Source: Ipomoea triloba
Lineage: Eukaryota > Streptophyta > Magnoliopsida > Solanales > Convolvulaceae
Direction: 5' to 3'
Length of the DNA stretch: 64,000 nucleotides
Assembly (NCBI RefSeq): GCF_003576645.1
Contig: NC_044925.1
Span: forward strand, 887,475 to 951,474
Under the pieces are notes generated by a model. That model did not search any database. It was not told the DNA's origin and saw nothing but the letters and a program-made list of their open reading frames with translations. A program made the position numbers and the translations under genes. Of this stretch, positions 11,350-23,000 are shown one piece after another. The stretch's first letter is position 1; each line of letters opens with the position of its first letter.

Positions 11350-11925
11350 TTGAATAATTGGAAATCAAATACTTGGTAATGGTACCTCTGTGATTCTCCT
11401 TGAGGGAAGGTCACGGGATCGAACCCGGGTGGTGTGGTGTTGACTCTTTGGACTGCAATAGATAGAGAAAATATAGAATAGACACTACCTTGTAATAGAG
11501 TTAATAATCCTAAAAAAAATACTTGGTAATGGTAATGAGATTTTGGTGAAAGTATTTTGCATACATGTTTGGTAGTAGGGTGTAATTAGAATGATTACCA
11601 ATATTGATGTTTAGTTGTGTATGAGGGCATGACCCTATAATGGGATTTAAAATACAAAAACAAAAATCAAGACAATTGATCATAATATAATGACATCAAA
11701 AGCATGAATATGAACAAAAAAATAAAATTTAAAAGTAGAATCCAAACTTAAAAATTATATTACCAATAAGATGGAATGACACCCTTTTTTAATTAGGGAA
11801 TAAGATTTTTAATTGATGGGATAATCACATTCATATTTGCGCTTTAAAAAGTTATCAACCGCACACTAATTATGATCTTAATTCTTATTTTTAGTGTGTA
11901 AATCTATGAACCAAACCCAACCAAA
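11350..11925. mobile_element. MITE-like repeat, copy 1 (interrupted by SINE)
   Basis: It shares its length and order with 12,265-12,728: AAATACTTGGTAATG near the left, GGTAGTA..GTGAAATT/GTGTAATTAGAATGATTA in the middle and CATGAACCAAAC at the right end. It is non-coding. Its left end is lost against the Harbinger relic. Confidence 0.5.
11385..11518 (+). mobile_element. SINE with target-site duplication
   Basis: A 134-bp insert is flanked by a perfect direct repeat ATACTTGGTAATGGTA (about 11,369-11,384 and 11,519-11,534). It contains a pol III B-box-like GGATCGAACCC and ends in an A-rich tail. It is inserted in the TIR-type repeat at 11,350-11,925. A true tRNA gene is excluded because no cloverleaf can be drawn around the box. 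Confidence 0.75.
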
Positions 11926-12039
11926 AGTAATAATTTCCGGACTTTAGAATCGGATTTCAAAATAAAAAATAAGACTACAATAATTGTTGCTTTTGTCATT
12001 ATTGTACAATAATTCTTTGCCATTATTGCCATCGGTCTT

Positions 12040-12240
12040 ATCATGGACTTGGTCCTTGACGATGATGAATAGCTTATCCACATCAACTGAGATGATAGTG
12101 TCGGCCATTATTGAGTCATTAGTGGAGACTTTTAGAGATGATAAGGTTTGCTTGTGTCTGTGTTGGTACGATATATCACTCCTATGCTTACATGATAAAG
12201 TGTAATATATGAAGTAAAAAAGTAAATGTAATTTACTCTA
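12040..12240 (-). pseudogene. NLR relic: start of exon 1 and promoter
   Basis: On the minus strand the ATG at 12,108-12,106 begins M-A-D-T-I-I-S-V-D-V-D-K-L, then I-I-V-K-D-Q-V, clearly the N-terminus of the local NLR family (NLR1 begins M-A-D-A-I-I-S-I-V-V-D-Q-L). Homology stops after about 23 codons. Upstream sequence to about 12,240 matches the NLR2 promoter region at 25,570-25,740. It is a truncated gene copy. Confidence 0.75.
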
Positions 12241-12264
12241 ATGAATTCAAAGTGTAATATACAC

Positions 12265-12728
12265 TATTTGGATGTGTTTAGTTCACATAAGAGAATCATA
12301 ATCTGAATGAGAATCAAATACTTGGTAATGTAATAAATTTTAGTAAAAATATTTTGGATGTTCGGTAGTAACGTGAAATTGGAATGATTATCAATATTGA
12401 TGTTTTATTATGTATGATCCTATAATGATAATAAAGGTTTTAAAAATAAAAAATATATATAAAAAATTAAGACAATTAATTCTAATATAATAACATCCAA
12501 AGTACCAATATGAACAAAAAAGATCAAAATAAAAATCTAAAAGCATTAATCTAAACTTAAAAAAATCATATATTACCAATAAAATGGAATTATATTCGCT
12601 TTTAATTAGTTTAATTAAAGGGATAGTAATCAAATCCATAGTTTTGTTTTAAAAAGTTGTCAACCAAAAACAATTATGATTTTGATTCGCATTCCTTACG
12701 TGTAAACCCATGAACTAAACACACCTTG
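12265..12728. mobile_element. MITE, copy 2
   Basis: The ends are imperfect inverted repeats: GGATGTGTTTAGTTC on the left and GGTGTGTTTAGTTC read inward from the right. The 460-bp AT-rich interior matches copy 1. It has no coding capacity, and the target-site duplication is not clear. Confidence 0.6.
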
Positions 12729-15240
12729 ATTTTATTGGTTCACTAATTATGTAGGGAAAAGCATGTGTATTATATTTGACCAACTTTTAAAGAAGAAAAT
12801 AATATTACATGATAATTATTCCCAATAGAGTATATTTGAAAATCTGAAAAACAACTTGAGTACTCATTTTTGGAAATTTTAATTTATTGTTTAGCTATCT
12901 AAGGAAAATTAAATCAAGGAATATAATCACATAAAAAATTATTAAAACTGATGTAAATTAAAGCATATCCTCGTGCATATGAATCATTGTATAACAATAT
13001 AGGTCACTCGATTTTTATAATTCATCCTTCAATCCACAATATATACATTATATACAAATTAAAGTTTCGGTATAACTACAAGTTTATAAATGATGAAAAT
13101 ATATATATTATTATAATATAATTCTTCTAGAAATGTCGACATTTACTTATTATAACACTTTCTTTTGGACATTATTATATCATATTCATGTCTCATTAAA
13201 AATCTCAACAGGAAAAAACGTAGTTTAGGAGAAGAGTACTTACATGATGTATGTCTATTCATGTATGTGTTACACTAGCTGTGTCTCGTTAAAAAACAAA
13301 AAAAAAAAAAAGAAAAGAAGAAGAAACTGGAATTAAACAAATTATATCAAAACTCAATCAAAGGAAAAGTGGTATAATTGTTGCTCTTCAAAACCTAATA
13401 TCTATGGTTGATTCAAGTAAATGTGGCCACTTCCCCCTAGCAGTAACAATTTTCAAAGCCTACACACTCTAATATAATAAAAACATTTTTCAAAGGATAA
13501 GTGTAGAAAGGGATTTGGTAAACAAATCTGCTGGATTGACCCTAGGGCGAACATTCTATACAACAATCTCGTGACTCTTCTAAAACTCATGTGGGTTAAA
13601 TCATATTCAATTCCTTAATATATCATTTCTCAGTTGTGCAACGCAAGTTTAATTTATATCCAAGTATAGGACAATTGGGGTAATGCATAGCTTAACCATC
13701 CAGTTTGGGATTTGGCGTAATGGGAATCAAACCAATAACTCATATCCAAGTAGCACATCAAAATCATATATTGATTTCTTACATAAATGTCAAAATATTT
13801 TATACCTCGAAAATTCCCCATAAATGTCAAAATCCTTTGTAACTTGAAGATAGGAGAGGATTTCTTGTTAACCGATGTTCTAATGTTTCTTTGCAGGAAG
13901 AACATTAAATATTGCTAGTAATTTTATTCTAAATACAATAGTAAGCTTGAAATAATTATAAAACTTCTGATCCTAAAGTAAGGTATCCTCATTATCCTTT
14001 GAGTCTACAAAATTTCTTGTTTACTTCAAAATATTAGACAATTTTTTTTTTCTGAAATCAAAAGATTAAACAATTATTTGTGTTAAGTAAAACCAACCAA
14101 TCAATACATACATATGTTTACCACCAGAGCATTATATTCACCAGCCCAGTCGGTCCGTTCCGATAGCTCTAATTAGTAGATTATCTTATTCATCTATCTT
14201 AAAATTTAGGTTTTATTGAATATGAGCATACCTTAAATAACATGTACACTTTAATTTTAGAACTCTTCTGCTAATTAACTAGAAAACCTTCCCATCAAAA
14301 TTAAATAATTTTTATAAACTTTCTACTAAACTTAAAATAATATTTAACTTCACAACTCTCAAATATTATATAAATTTAACATGTTTGAAATCCTCAAATG
14401 CACATTTATTATTATATAAATCTCCAACAGGAAAGTGAATGAATGCAACTGTTATTGGTGGAACAGTCACTACAACTGTTACTGTTAGAAAGCGGAGGGA
14501 CTACAAGTACGGTGGTGTGGTTGGCTATATTCATAGGAGTATACCAATTCGGGTGTGGTTGGCTAAATTCGTAAGAGTATTTAAGATTTCTCCATTATTT
14601 CGACGTCCCTCACGGTGTTTCACGAGCAACTTAACAAAGCTGTGCACTCATGTATTAGTACGATGAGAGTGTATTGTAGAGTAATTGGTCACATTTTTAG
14701 CTACGTTGTACGTACATAAATGCTACATTTTGTTTGTGGCGTGGAGCCTAGCTAGCTAGCTTCCTCATAAATCAAGACAATGACTTGATTCCATGCACTA
14801 TGAAATTAAACGTGCTATTATTTTCCGATTACTTACAGACTAATTTTTATTAAACACTCTTAATATCAATAGAAATTAGAACAGTTGTTATACCGCCCAC
14901 CATGTTTCAAAAACTGCGCCATTTTTTAAGTAAAGAAACGACAACCATTAAATTTTAACAGATCTCGTATTTTTTCAGTGTTCATAACAAAATGAAATTA
15001 TAGTACATGTATCTAAAATGAAACTGAATAACTTGTCTCATATATTGTGTTTATATTATCAAATAAACTTGTAATTGAATTGAAAAGATACTTTAGTTGT
15101 GTTTAAATGAAACCGAAGTATGTACAAAATGAAACTAAATAACATGTTTTACATATTAGTATATTATCAAATAGAATTGTAATTGAATTAAAATAATACT
15201 TTAATTTTGCTGAAATGATACTACAGTATGTATAAAAAAA
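12729..15240. other. gene-free spacer with old retroelement debris
   Basis: No gene is supported. About 13,120-13,300 resembles 32,540-32,760 (CTTxCxCTTGGACATTAT, CTCGTTAAAA), which looks like degraded LTR or 3' sequence of plant copia elements. A 38-bp imperfect tandem duplication around GTGTGGTTGGCTA is at about 14,514-14,590. Confidence 0.4.
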
Positions 15241-15263
15241 AAACTTAATAACATGTCTCACAC

Positions 15264-15500
15264 TTGCCATCATTTTTGCAACTCTCTCACTCCTTGAGGT
15301 CACCAAGATTCTACTCCCAGGGAGTGCAACATTGAGGAGGCAGTTCTTAAATGGCGCCCACTTTGCATTCTCCTCTGTCCACACATCATCCAACACAAGT
15401 AGGAACCTATAAGGAAAAACAACCTCCGCGAGATTCCTCATCTGTCCACACATCATCCAACACAAGTAGGAACCTATAAGGAAAAACAACCTCCACGAGA
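15264..15500 (-). pseudogene. NB-ARC fragment with tandem duplication
   Basis: The minus strand encodes Y-R-F-L-L-V-L-D-D-V-W-T-E-E-N-A-K-W-A-P-F-K-N-C through G-S-R-I-L-V-T-S-R-S-E-R-V-A-K-M-M. This is the kinase-2 to RNBS-B part of the NLR1 family and starts at the exon 2 splice site. It has an extra codon in N-C-L-L-N-V-A and no P-loop or LRR. The 5' end of the fragment (L-L-V-L-D-D-V-W) is repeated with a 67-bp period (15,406 and 15,473). It is a dead remnant of a third NLR copy. Confidence 0.85.
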
Positions 15501-15519
15501 TTCCTCATCTGTCCACACA

Positions 15520-16700
15520 TAATCACCTGACTCGGTGATGAATTGCATCTAATTATGACAAGAATATGAGTTCGTGAGAAGTCAGTCACATATGAAGAAC
15601 TAGTTGATAGCAATTGCTGATGTAGCGCAATGACAACCTCCACAAGATTTTTCCATGGGCCAATTTGCGATAGTACATTCTCGGAATCAAAATACAAATT
15701 TTCTTAAGATCCAAGGTGCACAAAAGCAGGGACCAACTCTGGAAATTATTAGAGCCGTTTCTGCAAGAAGAACTGAGATAGATCCATTTAAACTGATTAA
15801 TGAAGTTATTCGAGAATGGAAATTATATAAAACTCAGCACTAGCTAGCCACTACACCAAAATAACAGTAGAGAGGTGTTTACCATGTCCAAGGTTGCATA
15901 GTTCAAGATTGGTGCAAGCCTGAGATATGCTTCCAACAAAATGTTTGCATACCCTGAAATGATTTCCACATCAAACAATAACAGTAGCAACTTACTAATT
16001 AAATTAATTTCCACATCAAACAATAACAATTAGTTGCACCACTACACAACACAAATTTGACCATTATTCTCTGTTTTGCACAGCGCATATTGAAATAGTA
16101 GTTTTACCTGACTTCCTTCCTCGCATGTAATCTGACAGTGTTATCCATTACTGGTCAGTAGAGGATGAAGCACCGATCCTCGATCAACTGTTCCCAGTCC
16201 AAATCCTCGGAACGCGGAAATATTCCTAGGGACAATACGGTATTCGACCAGCAAATTAAATGATCAGTGTAATACATTTGGGATGGAAAATATATTGTTA
16301 GTTGTTCTCTGCTTTCATTCACAAGACTGTGTTCAAAGAGAATATAATTGTTGTAGGTGCAAGCTTACCGTCAGGAATATGATTGGCCCGGTGTCCCCAA
16401 TCGTGGTATGTTTTAACCAACCTTGTAGCAGATAGTTATCCACACCAATCCAATTCTACTATCCTGTAAACATCGTCCAACATTTTGGGTGCTTTCAATT
16501 AGTGCTTTGATTCAAGTAATTAAGGAGATAGTTGAACACCCATGGTGGATTACAACATACCTCATCCCAATCTGTCCAGTGAAGTGTTCGCTGGTCATCT
16601 TCTCCAACTTCGTCTGCTTCGCTATGGACTCCCAGGTTTCTGGAACGCGACGACGACGGCGTTAGAGAGTTTTAGCCGAAGGAAGCCATTATACATTTGT
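15520..16700 (-). pseudogene. unrecognised gene relic R, copy 2
   Basis: It matches copy 1 in order: 15,520-15,960 corresponds to about 265-700, and 16,080-16,500 to about 1,310-1,820. Minus-strand open pieces include one reading Y-F-D-S-E-N-V-L-S-Q-I-G-P-W-K-N-L near 15,690. It is broken by stops, and function is unknown. Confidence 0.4.
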
Positions 16701-16759
16701 ACATAACTCAATTTATAATTGTTTATACATATCAGACTAGCTGGTTCATTAACTCTCTA

Positions 16760-18960
16760 TCCCATTCTCATAGGGGTAAATGTCTGTCATGTGAACACTT
16801 TACAGCTAATTAGGCATTCTCATCATATATTTTAATTTTATAAAAACAATTGCCGACTATCTAGCCTTGGTCCAAAACTCCATCTCTGAAAAAGATTTGG
16901 TAGTCAGCATAATCATCCAACCCGGTGATGAATTGTATCCAATTATGACAACAATAATTTGGGGGTTCATGAGAAGTCCGTCAGTCACATATGGAGAACT
17001 AGTTGATAGCAATTGTCAATGTAGCGCAATGGCAACCTCCACGAAATTCTTCCATGGGCCAATTTGCGATAGTACAATCTCGGGATCAAAATACAAATTT
17101 TCATAAGAATCAAGGTGCACAAAATCGGGACCTACTCTGGAAATCATTAGAGCTGTTTCTGCAAGAAGAACTGCGATCCATTAAAACTGTTTAATGAAGT
17201 TATTCTAGAATGGAAATTATGTAAAACTCAGCACTAGCCACTACACCAAAATAACAGTAGAGAGTACGTTTACAGGTGTTTACCATGCCCAAAGTTGCAT
17301 AGTTCAAGTTTGGTGCAAGCCTGAGATATGCTTCCAACTGAACAATGAACCACTCAATCCTTTTGTCTTGGGTGGCGTTGGGGGAAACCATTGTGTGGAG
17401 CTTTTTTGCAGCATTACAAAACACAAGTTCAGATCGATAGCTGCCAAAACTCTACTTTAATTTGTTTGCACTGAATACTTACCGTTGTGTAGGTAGAAGC
17501 AAAAAATCGACTAGGGCTGTCCCTCTTTTTCATTTTCTCTAGGACACAACACCATGCATCAATGACACCTACTCGCACTTCTATAAAGATAGGAATTGAA
17601 ATCCGACAAAAGTGCGGTCCTCCCATTATGTGCAAATAATTCCTCATTTCTAAACACAAAACATCAAAAACGAATAGTTTAGATGCAAAAAACCATTTAC
17701 GTGAACACTTAGCTTACACCTTGTGTGCGCCTTAACACGCTTACATGTTAAGGTCTCGTTGGACCATAAGACAAACGTGTGCGGGTGTAGGGATGGTAGA
17801 CATCTCCACAGTGCCTGCCAAAGTTGGTGCAAACAAATTAGCGCATGCATGTTATTAGTGGATCTACAGGTAACATTTTTAGTGGTGCCACAAATTGTTG
17901 GAGGATATACGTTCAGTAGCTAAGCAAGAAAGTAGCCAGGGGCTTTTATGTACATACACGTTGTAATTTTCTGTTAGCTTTCTTCCCTTCCGTCCCCATA
18001 TATAGACTGTACTCACTCTGCATTTAGTATTCATTCATTCTAATCAATACAGTCTCTGCTTACTTCCTCCATCTTCAACTATTCACTGTCTTGACATTCT
18101 AATACAAATGGTGCGACTCAACATATCCTGATGTGGGATCTGTATCTATGTATTTAATAAACACAAGTTAGAATACTATATATGGTCATGAACTTGTGAA
18201 GAAATATGGGTTTCGAAGGAAACCTTTATGGAGAAGGTGTCCTATAATCAGATTCATTCACACTGTATGTGTTGCTGCCCAATAGGGGCTTCCACTCCTA
18301 TGCCCTATACCAGGAAAAACAAATTCATGAGGTGGGATGCTGGAATGCACAGCTTTAAAAACCACATTACTCGGCTTATCTACCATCTCAACTCATATCA
18401 CCCCATTAAAATTGTTAACAAATAGCAAAGAACTACTTGACTATATATAATAGCACTACTTGTGGAAAACTGAACCTTGTTAGGTCAGTTAGGAGTTGTG
18501 GATTGTGGCTCTGGCTCTGTGGGTTCATCACATCCCTGCACACAAAATTCAGAATTACAGCAAGATATGACCCCCATAAACTCTATAATCTCTAAAGACA
18601 AAACTACATTGCGTCGTAGCTAACCGTAAACTGCACAACAAACAATAAACAATAAACAACACTTGTAAATGAATTTGCATAGTAATTTTAGATTTGCACA
18701 ACATCAATAGGGTGATTGCACACCCTGGAATCATTCACACTAAAAACAAATTTGACCATTATATATATTATTCTCTGTTTTGCACAGCCTCAACAAGGAG
18801 TTTGCCCATATTCAAATGGTGGTTTTACCTGGCTTGGACTTTCAACTATCTCTGTTCTTCCCATTGGTGTGGGGGCAACATCTTCTCTTGTTATTCTAAT
18901 TGCAGTTCCACTAGGACGCTCAAGTGTGAGGTATGTTGGGTTGAAGTAGGTCACTAACCA
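16760..18960 (-). pseudogene. unrecognised gene relic R, copy 3
   Basis: This is the longest copy. Pieces on the minus strand with plausible splice borders are about 18,955-18,833 (Y-F-N-P-T-Y-L-T-L, then a run ending I-V-E-S-P-S-Q before GTAAAA) and about 18,539-18,490 (G-C-D-E-P-T-E-P-E-P-Q-S-T-T-P-N-stop, after a CAG). Others are near 18,345-18,240, 17,660-17,430 and 17,424-17,200. Relative to copy 1 it holds a 0.5-kb insertion at about 17,722-18,226. The product is not recognised and the whole copy is decayed. Confidence 0.4.
17722..18226. mobile_element. 0.5-kb LTR-like insertion in relic R copy 3
   Basis: Copy 1 (about 1,075-1,085) lacks this segment and reads straight through, so it is an insertion. 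ACCTT on both sides may be a 5-bp target-site duplication. Inside there is a promoter-like CCATATATAGACTG followed by a C/T-rich leader-like stretch, as in LTRs, but clear TG..CA ends are not seen. Confidence 0.4.
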
Positions 18961-19734
18961 CCTGGTGCTGAGTCCGTTATTCGCAAATCAAGCACACCTT
19001 CCATTCCGTTCAGAATCAGTATCCACCAATTGCCTAGGGACTTCATTACACGGTGTTGCCCTTACATACGTGTGTACTTGCTTCTCCCGAGCCATCAATT
19101 AATGCATGCAACGATGGTGGTTGAGACATGCCAGCTTGTGATTTACTCCCTCTATTTCTTTTAAGCTGCTGCCATTTCTATATAAATAAATAAATAAATG
19201 TTGTTAGAAGATGATATAAAAGCTACACTGCAAGTTTGGTAAAAGATCAGAATAGCAGTATTCTGTGTGTAAGCTACACATTTCAATTGAGTGATGGTTT
19301 GGATGTCATTTGAAAAAGAAGAATATTCTATAAAACCCTATCAAGATTTAAAATTTTAAGAAACAGAGGATGAAAAAAAAGGCAAACTTGCAATAATCCA
19401 TATTTCAATAAATTATTTCAAATGCTACAGTAAACTTGTTCTTCCCTGTGTTAGCTCCTACAGTATTGGAAATATAAAATGGCTACTTGAAGTATTGATT
19501 ATTGAGTGGATTCTTGCATCATAATCATAGTTTGATGATTTTCGGCCTACAGTAACTCTATTGTATGATTAACACTGCTAAGCAACAATAGCATAAAATA
19601 TATTTGTGTAACCATAAAGAGGATTAAGCCATAAATAAGTCGCCTACACATTAGAAACTTACTTCAAGCAAAGCACGAATGGCTAGCTTCACAGTTTGTT
19701 AACCAATAATGTGTTGAAAATGATTTGTACAAAT
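18961..19734. other. spacer upstream of PP2C-tail relic
   Basis: No gene is seen. The part from about 19,290 on matches 2,625-3,060 of the first unit. The part before it has short minus-strand pieces that may belong to relic R, too decayed to annotate. Confidence 0.4.
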
Positions 19735-20050
19735 ATATAGATCAGATCCATGAATGCAATGCAGAGTAGAAGTGCATAAATAAATTAAATGATGAAGAAG
19801 TGAATGTGAAGAGAAAACAATATAATATAATATAATGATACAGTAGTGGAAGTTTACATGAGGGCATGCATGCAGAGAGCGAGCAGCACCGTCGGCGCCT
19901 CCATTAATGTGTGAGTTTGGTGGCAGTGGCAATGACAGTTGTGTTTGCTGCCCCCTCAAAGTGCTGTGATGATGGAGTGAGAGTTGTATATAATAGAAGA
20001 ATGGATACTTCAATTCAATTCTGTTGATGCGCTAGCTATAAGTGCCTCCT
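19735..20050 (-). pseudogene. relic of PP2C last exon and 3' UTR, copy 2
   Basis: It is almost identical to 3,060-3,366 and aligns with the same PP2C landmarks near 33,230-33,600. It ends about 50 bp from the NLR2 stop, so the PP2C-derived tail was in place before the NLR unit duplicated. Confidence 0.55.
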
Positions 20051-20095
20051 GAGAAATAGAACATACATTGCTTTCACGCTTCCTCCATATCTCGA

Positions 20096-23000
20096 TCATT
20101 CGCTGCAATATTCAGATTCAGATAGATCGCTGCCCAGTTCCCCAACTCGAATTTTCAACTTGCTCAAAGAGTAAATTGAATCAGGCAACTCTACTTTACA
20201 CCCTCTTAAATCAATCAATCGTAACTGATGTAAATTTCCAATCCCTTCAGGAAGTCTTGAAAGACACTCACATCCTTTAAGGTCTAGAGTTTCCAAACTA
20301 TCCAAAGAGCAAATTGAATCAGGTAACTCCTCAAGTTTGCTCAAACTTAAATCAATCTTGCTTAGGTGACGCAAATTTCCAATCCCTTCAGGAAGTCTAG
20401 AAAGACACTCACATCCTTTAAGGTCTAGAGTTTCCAAACTATCCAAAGAGCAAATTGAATCAGGTAACTCCTCAACTTTGGTATCCAAAGAGCAAATTGA
20501 ATCAGGTAACTCCTCAACTTTGGTCCCCAAAGAGCAAATTGAATCAGGTAACTCCTCAACTTTGGTCCTACTTAAATCAATCTTCTCAGGTAACTCCTCA
20601 ACTTTGGTCCTACTTAAATCAATCTTCCTTAACTTGTGTAAATTTCCAATCCCTTCAGGAAGTCTTGAAAGACACTCACATCCTTCAAGGTCTAGAATTT
20701 TCAAGTTAGCCAAAGAACAAATTGAATCAGGTAACTCCTCAACTTTGCTCCTACTTAAATCAATCTCAATTAGGTAACACAAATTTCCAATCCCTTCGGG
20801 AAGTCTAGAAAGACACTCACATCCTCGAAGATTTAGAATTTGCAAGTTATCCAAAGAGCAAATTGAATCAGGTAACTCCTCAACTTTGGTCCTACTTAAA
20901 TCAATCTCACTTAGGTGACGCAAATTTCCAATCCCTTCAGGAAGTCTAGAAAGACACTCACATCCTTTAAGGTCTAGAGTTTCCAAACTATCCAAAGAGC
21001 AAATTGAATCAGGTAACTCCTCAAGTTTGCTCAAACTTAAATCAATCTTGCTTAGGTGACGCAAATTTCCAATCCCTTCAGGAAGTCTAGAAAGACACTC
21101 ACATCCTTCAAGATTTAGAGTTTGCAAGCTATCCAAAGAGCAAATTGAATCAGGTAACTCCTCAAGTTTGCTCCAACTTAAATCAATCTCCCTTAACTTG
21201 TGTAAATTTCCAATCCCTTCAGGAAGTCTAGAAAGACACTCACATCCTTGGAGATTTAAAATTTCCAAGTTATCCAAAGAGCAAATTGAATCAGGTAACT
21301 CCTCAACTTTGGTCCTACTTAAATCAATCTTCCTTAACTTGTGTAAATTTCCAATCCCTTCAGGAAGTCTAGAAAGACACTCACATCCTTTAAGGTCTAG
21401 AGTTTCCAAACTATCCAAAGAGCAAATTGAATCAGGTAACTCCTCAACTTTGCTTCTACTTAAATCAATCTCCCTTAACTTGTGTAAATTTCCAATCCCT
21501 TCAGGAAGTCTAGAAAGACACTCATATCCTTGGAGATTTAGAATTTCCAAGTTATCCAAAGAGCAAATTGAATCAGGTAACTCCTCAACTTTGGTCCTAC
21601 TTAAATCAATCTTCCTTAACTTGTGTAAATTTCCAATCCCTTCAGGAAGTCTAGAAAGACACTCACATCCTTGGAGATTTAGAATTTCCAAGTTATCCAA
21701 AGAGCAAATTGAATCAGGTAACTCCTCAACTTTGGTCCTACTTAAATCAATCTTCCTTAACTTGTGTAAATTTCCAATCCCTTCAGGAAGTCTAGAAAGA
21801 CACTCACATCCTTGGAGATTTAGAATTTCCAAGTTATCCAAAGAGCAAATTGAATCAGGTAACTCCTCAACTTTGGTCCTACTTAAATCAATCTTCCTTA
21901 ACTTGTGTAAATTTCCAATCCCTTCAGGAAGTCTAGAAAGACACTCACATCCTTGGAGATTTAGAATTTCCAAGTTATCCAAAGAGCAAATTGAATCAGG
22001 TAACTCCTCAACTTTGGTCCTACTTAAATCAATCTTCCTTAACTTGTGTAAATTTCCAATCCCTTCAGGAAGTCTAGAAAGACACTCACATCCTTGGAGA
22101 TTTAGAATTTCCAAGTTATCCAAAGAGCAAATTGAATCAGGTAACTCCTCAACTTTGGTCCTACTTAAATCAATCTTCCTTAACTTGTGTAAATTTCCAA
22201 TCCCTTCAGGAAGTCTAGAAAGACACTCACATCCTTGGAGATTTAGAATTTCCAAGTTATCCAAAGAGCAAATTGAATCAGGTAACTCCTCAACTTTGGT
22301 CCTACTTAAATCAATCTTCCTTAACTTGTGTAAATTTCCAATCCCTTCAGGAAGTCTTGAAAGACACTCACATCTTTGAAGATTTAGATATTCCAAGTTA
22401 TCCAAAGAGCAAATTGAATCAGGTAACTCCTCAACTTTGCTTCTACTTAAATCAATCTTCCTTAACTTGTGTAAATTTCCAATCCCTTCAGGAAGTCTAG
22501 AAAGACACTCACATCCTTGGAGATTTAGAATTTCCAAGTTATCCAAAGAGCAAATTGAATCAGGTAACTCCTCAACTTTGGTCCTACTTAAATCAATCTT
22601 CCATAACTTGTGTAAATTTCCAATCCCTTCAGGAAGTCTAGAAAGTAACTTGTGTAAATTTCCAATCCCTTCAGGAAGTCTAGAAAGACACTCACATCCT
22701 TGGAGATTCCCTTCAGGAAGTCTAGAAAGACACTCACATCCTTGGAGATTTAGAATTTCCAAGTTATCCAAAGAGCAAATTGAATCAGGTAACTCCTCAA
22801 CTTTGCTCCAATGTAAATCAATCTTCCTTAACTTGTGTAAATTTCCAATCCCTTCAGGAAGTCTTGAAAGACACTTACATACTTGAAGATTTAGAGTTTG
22901 CAAGTTATCCAAAGAGCAAATTGAATCAGGTAACTCCTCAACTTTGCTACTACTTAAATCAATCTTGCTTAAGTGATGCAAATTTCCAATCCCTTCGGGA

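Noticed and set aside
11430..11450. Possible tRNA gene from a B-box-like word
   Set aside because: No cloverleaf or anticodon arm can be drawn, and the segment has SINE flanks. The same holds for the boxes near 25,920, 26,410, 27,830 and 53,910.
21168..22379. 403-codon plus-strand open frame
   Set aside because: It is the antisense of the 141-bp LRR array of NLR2. Because the period is a multiple of 3, an open antisense frame in one unit stays open in all.
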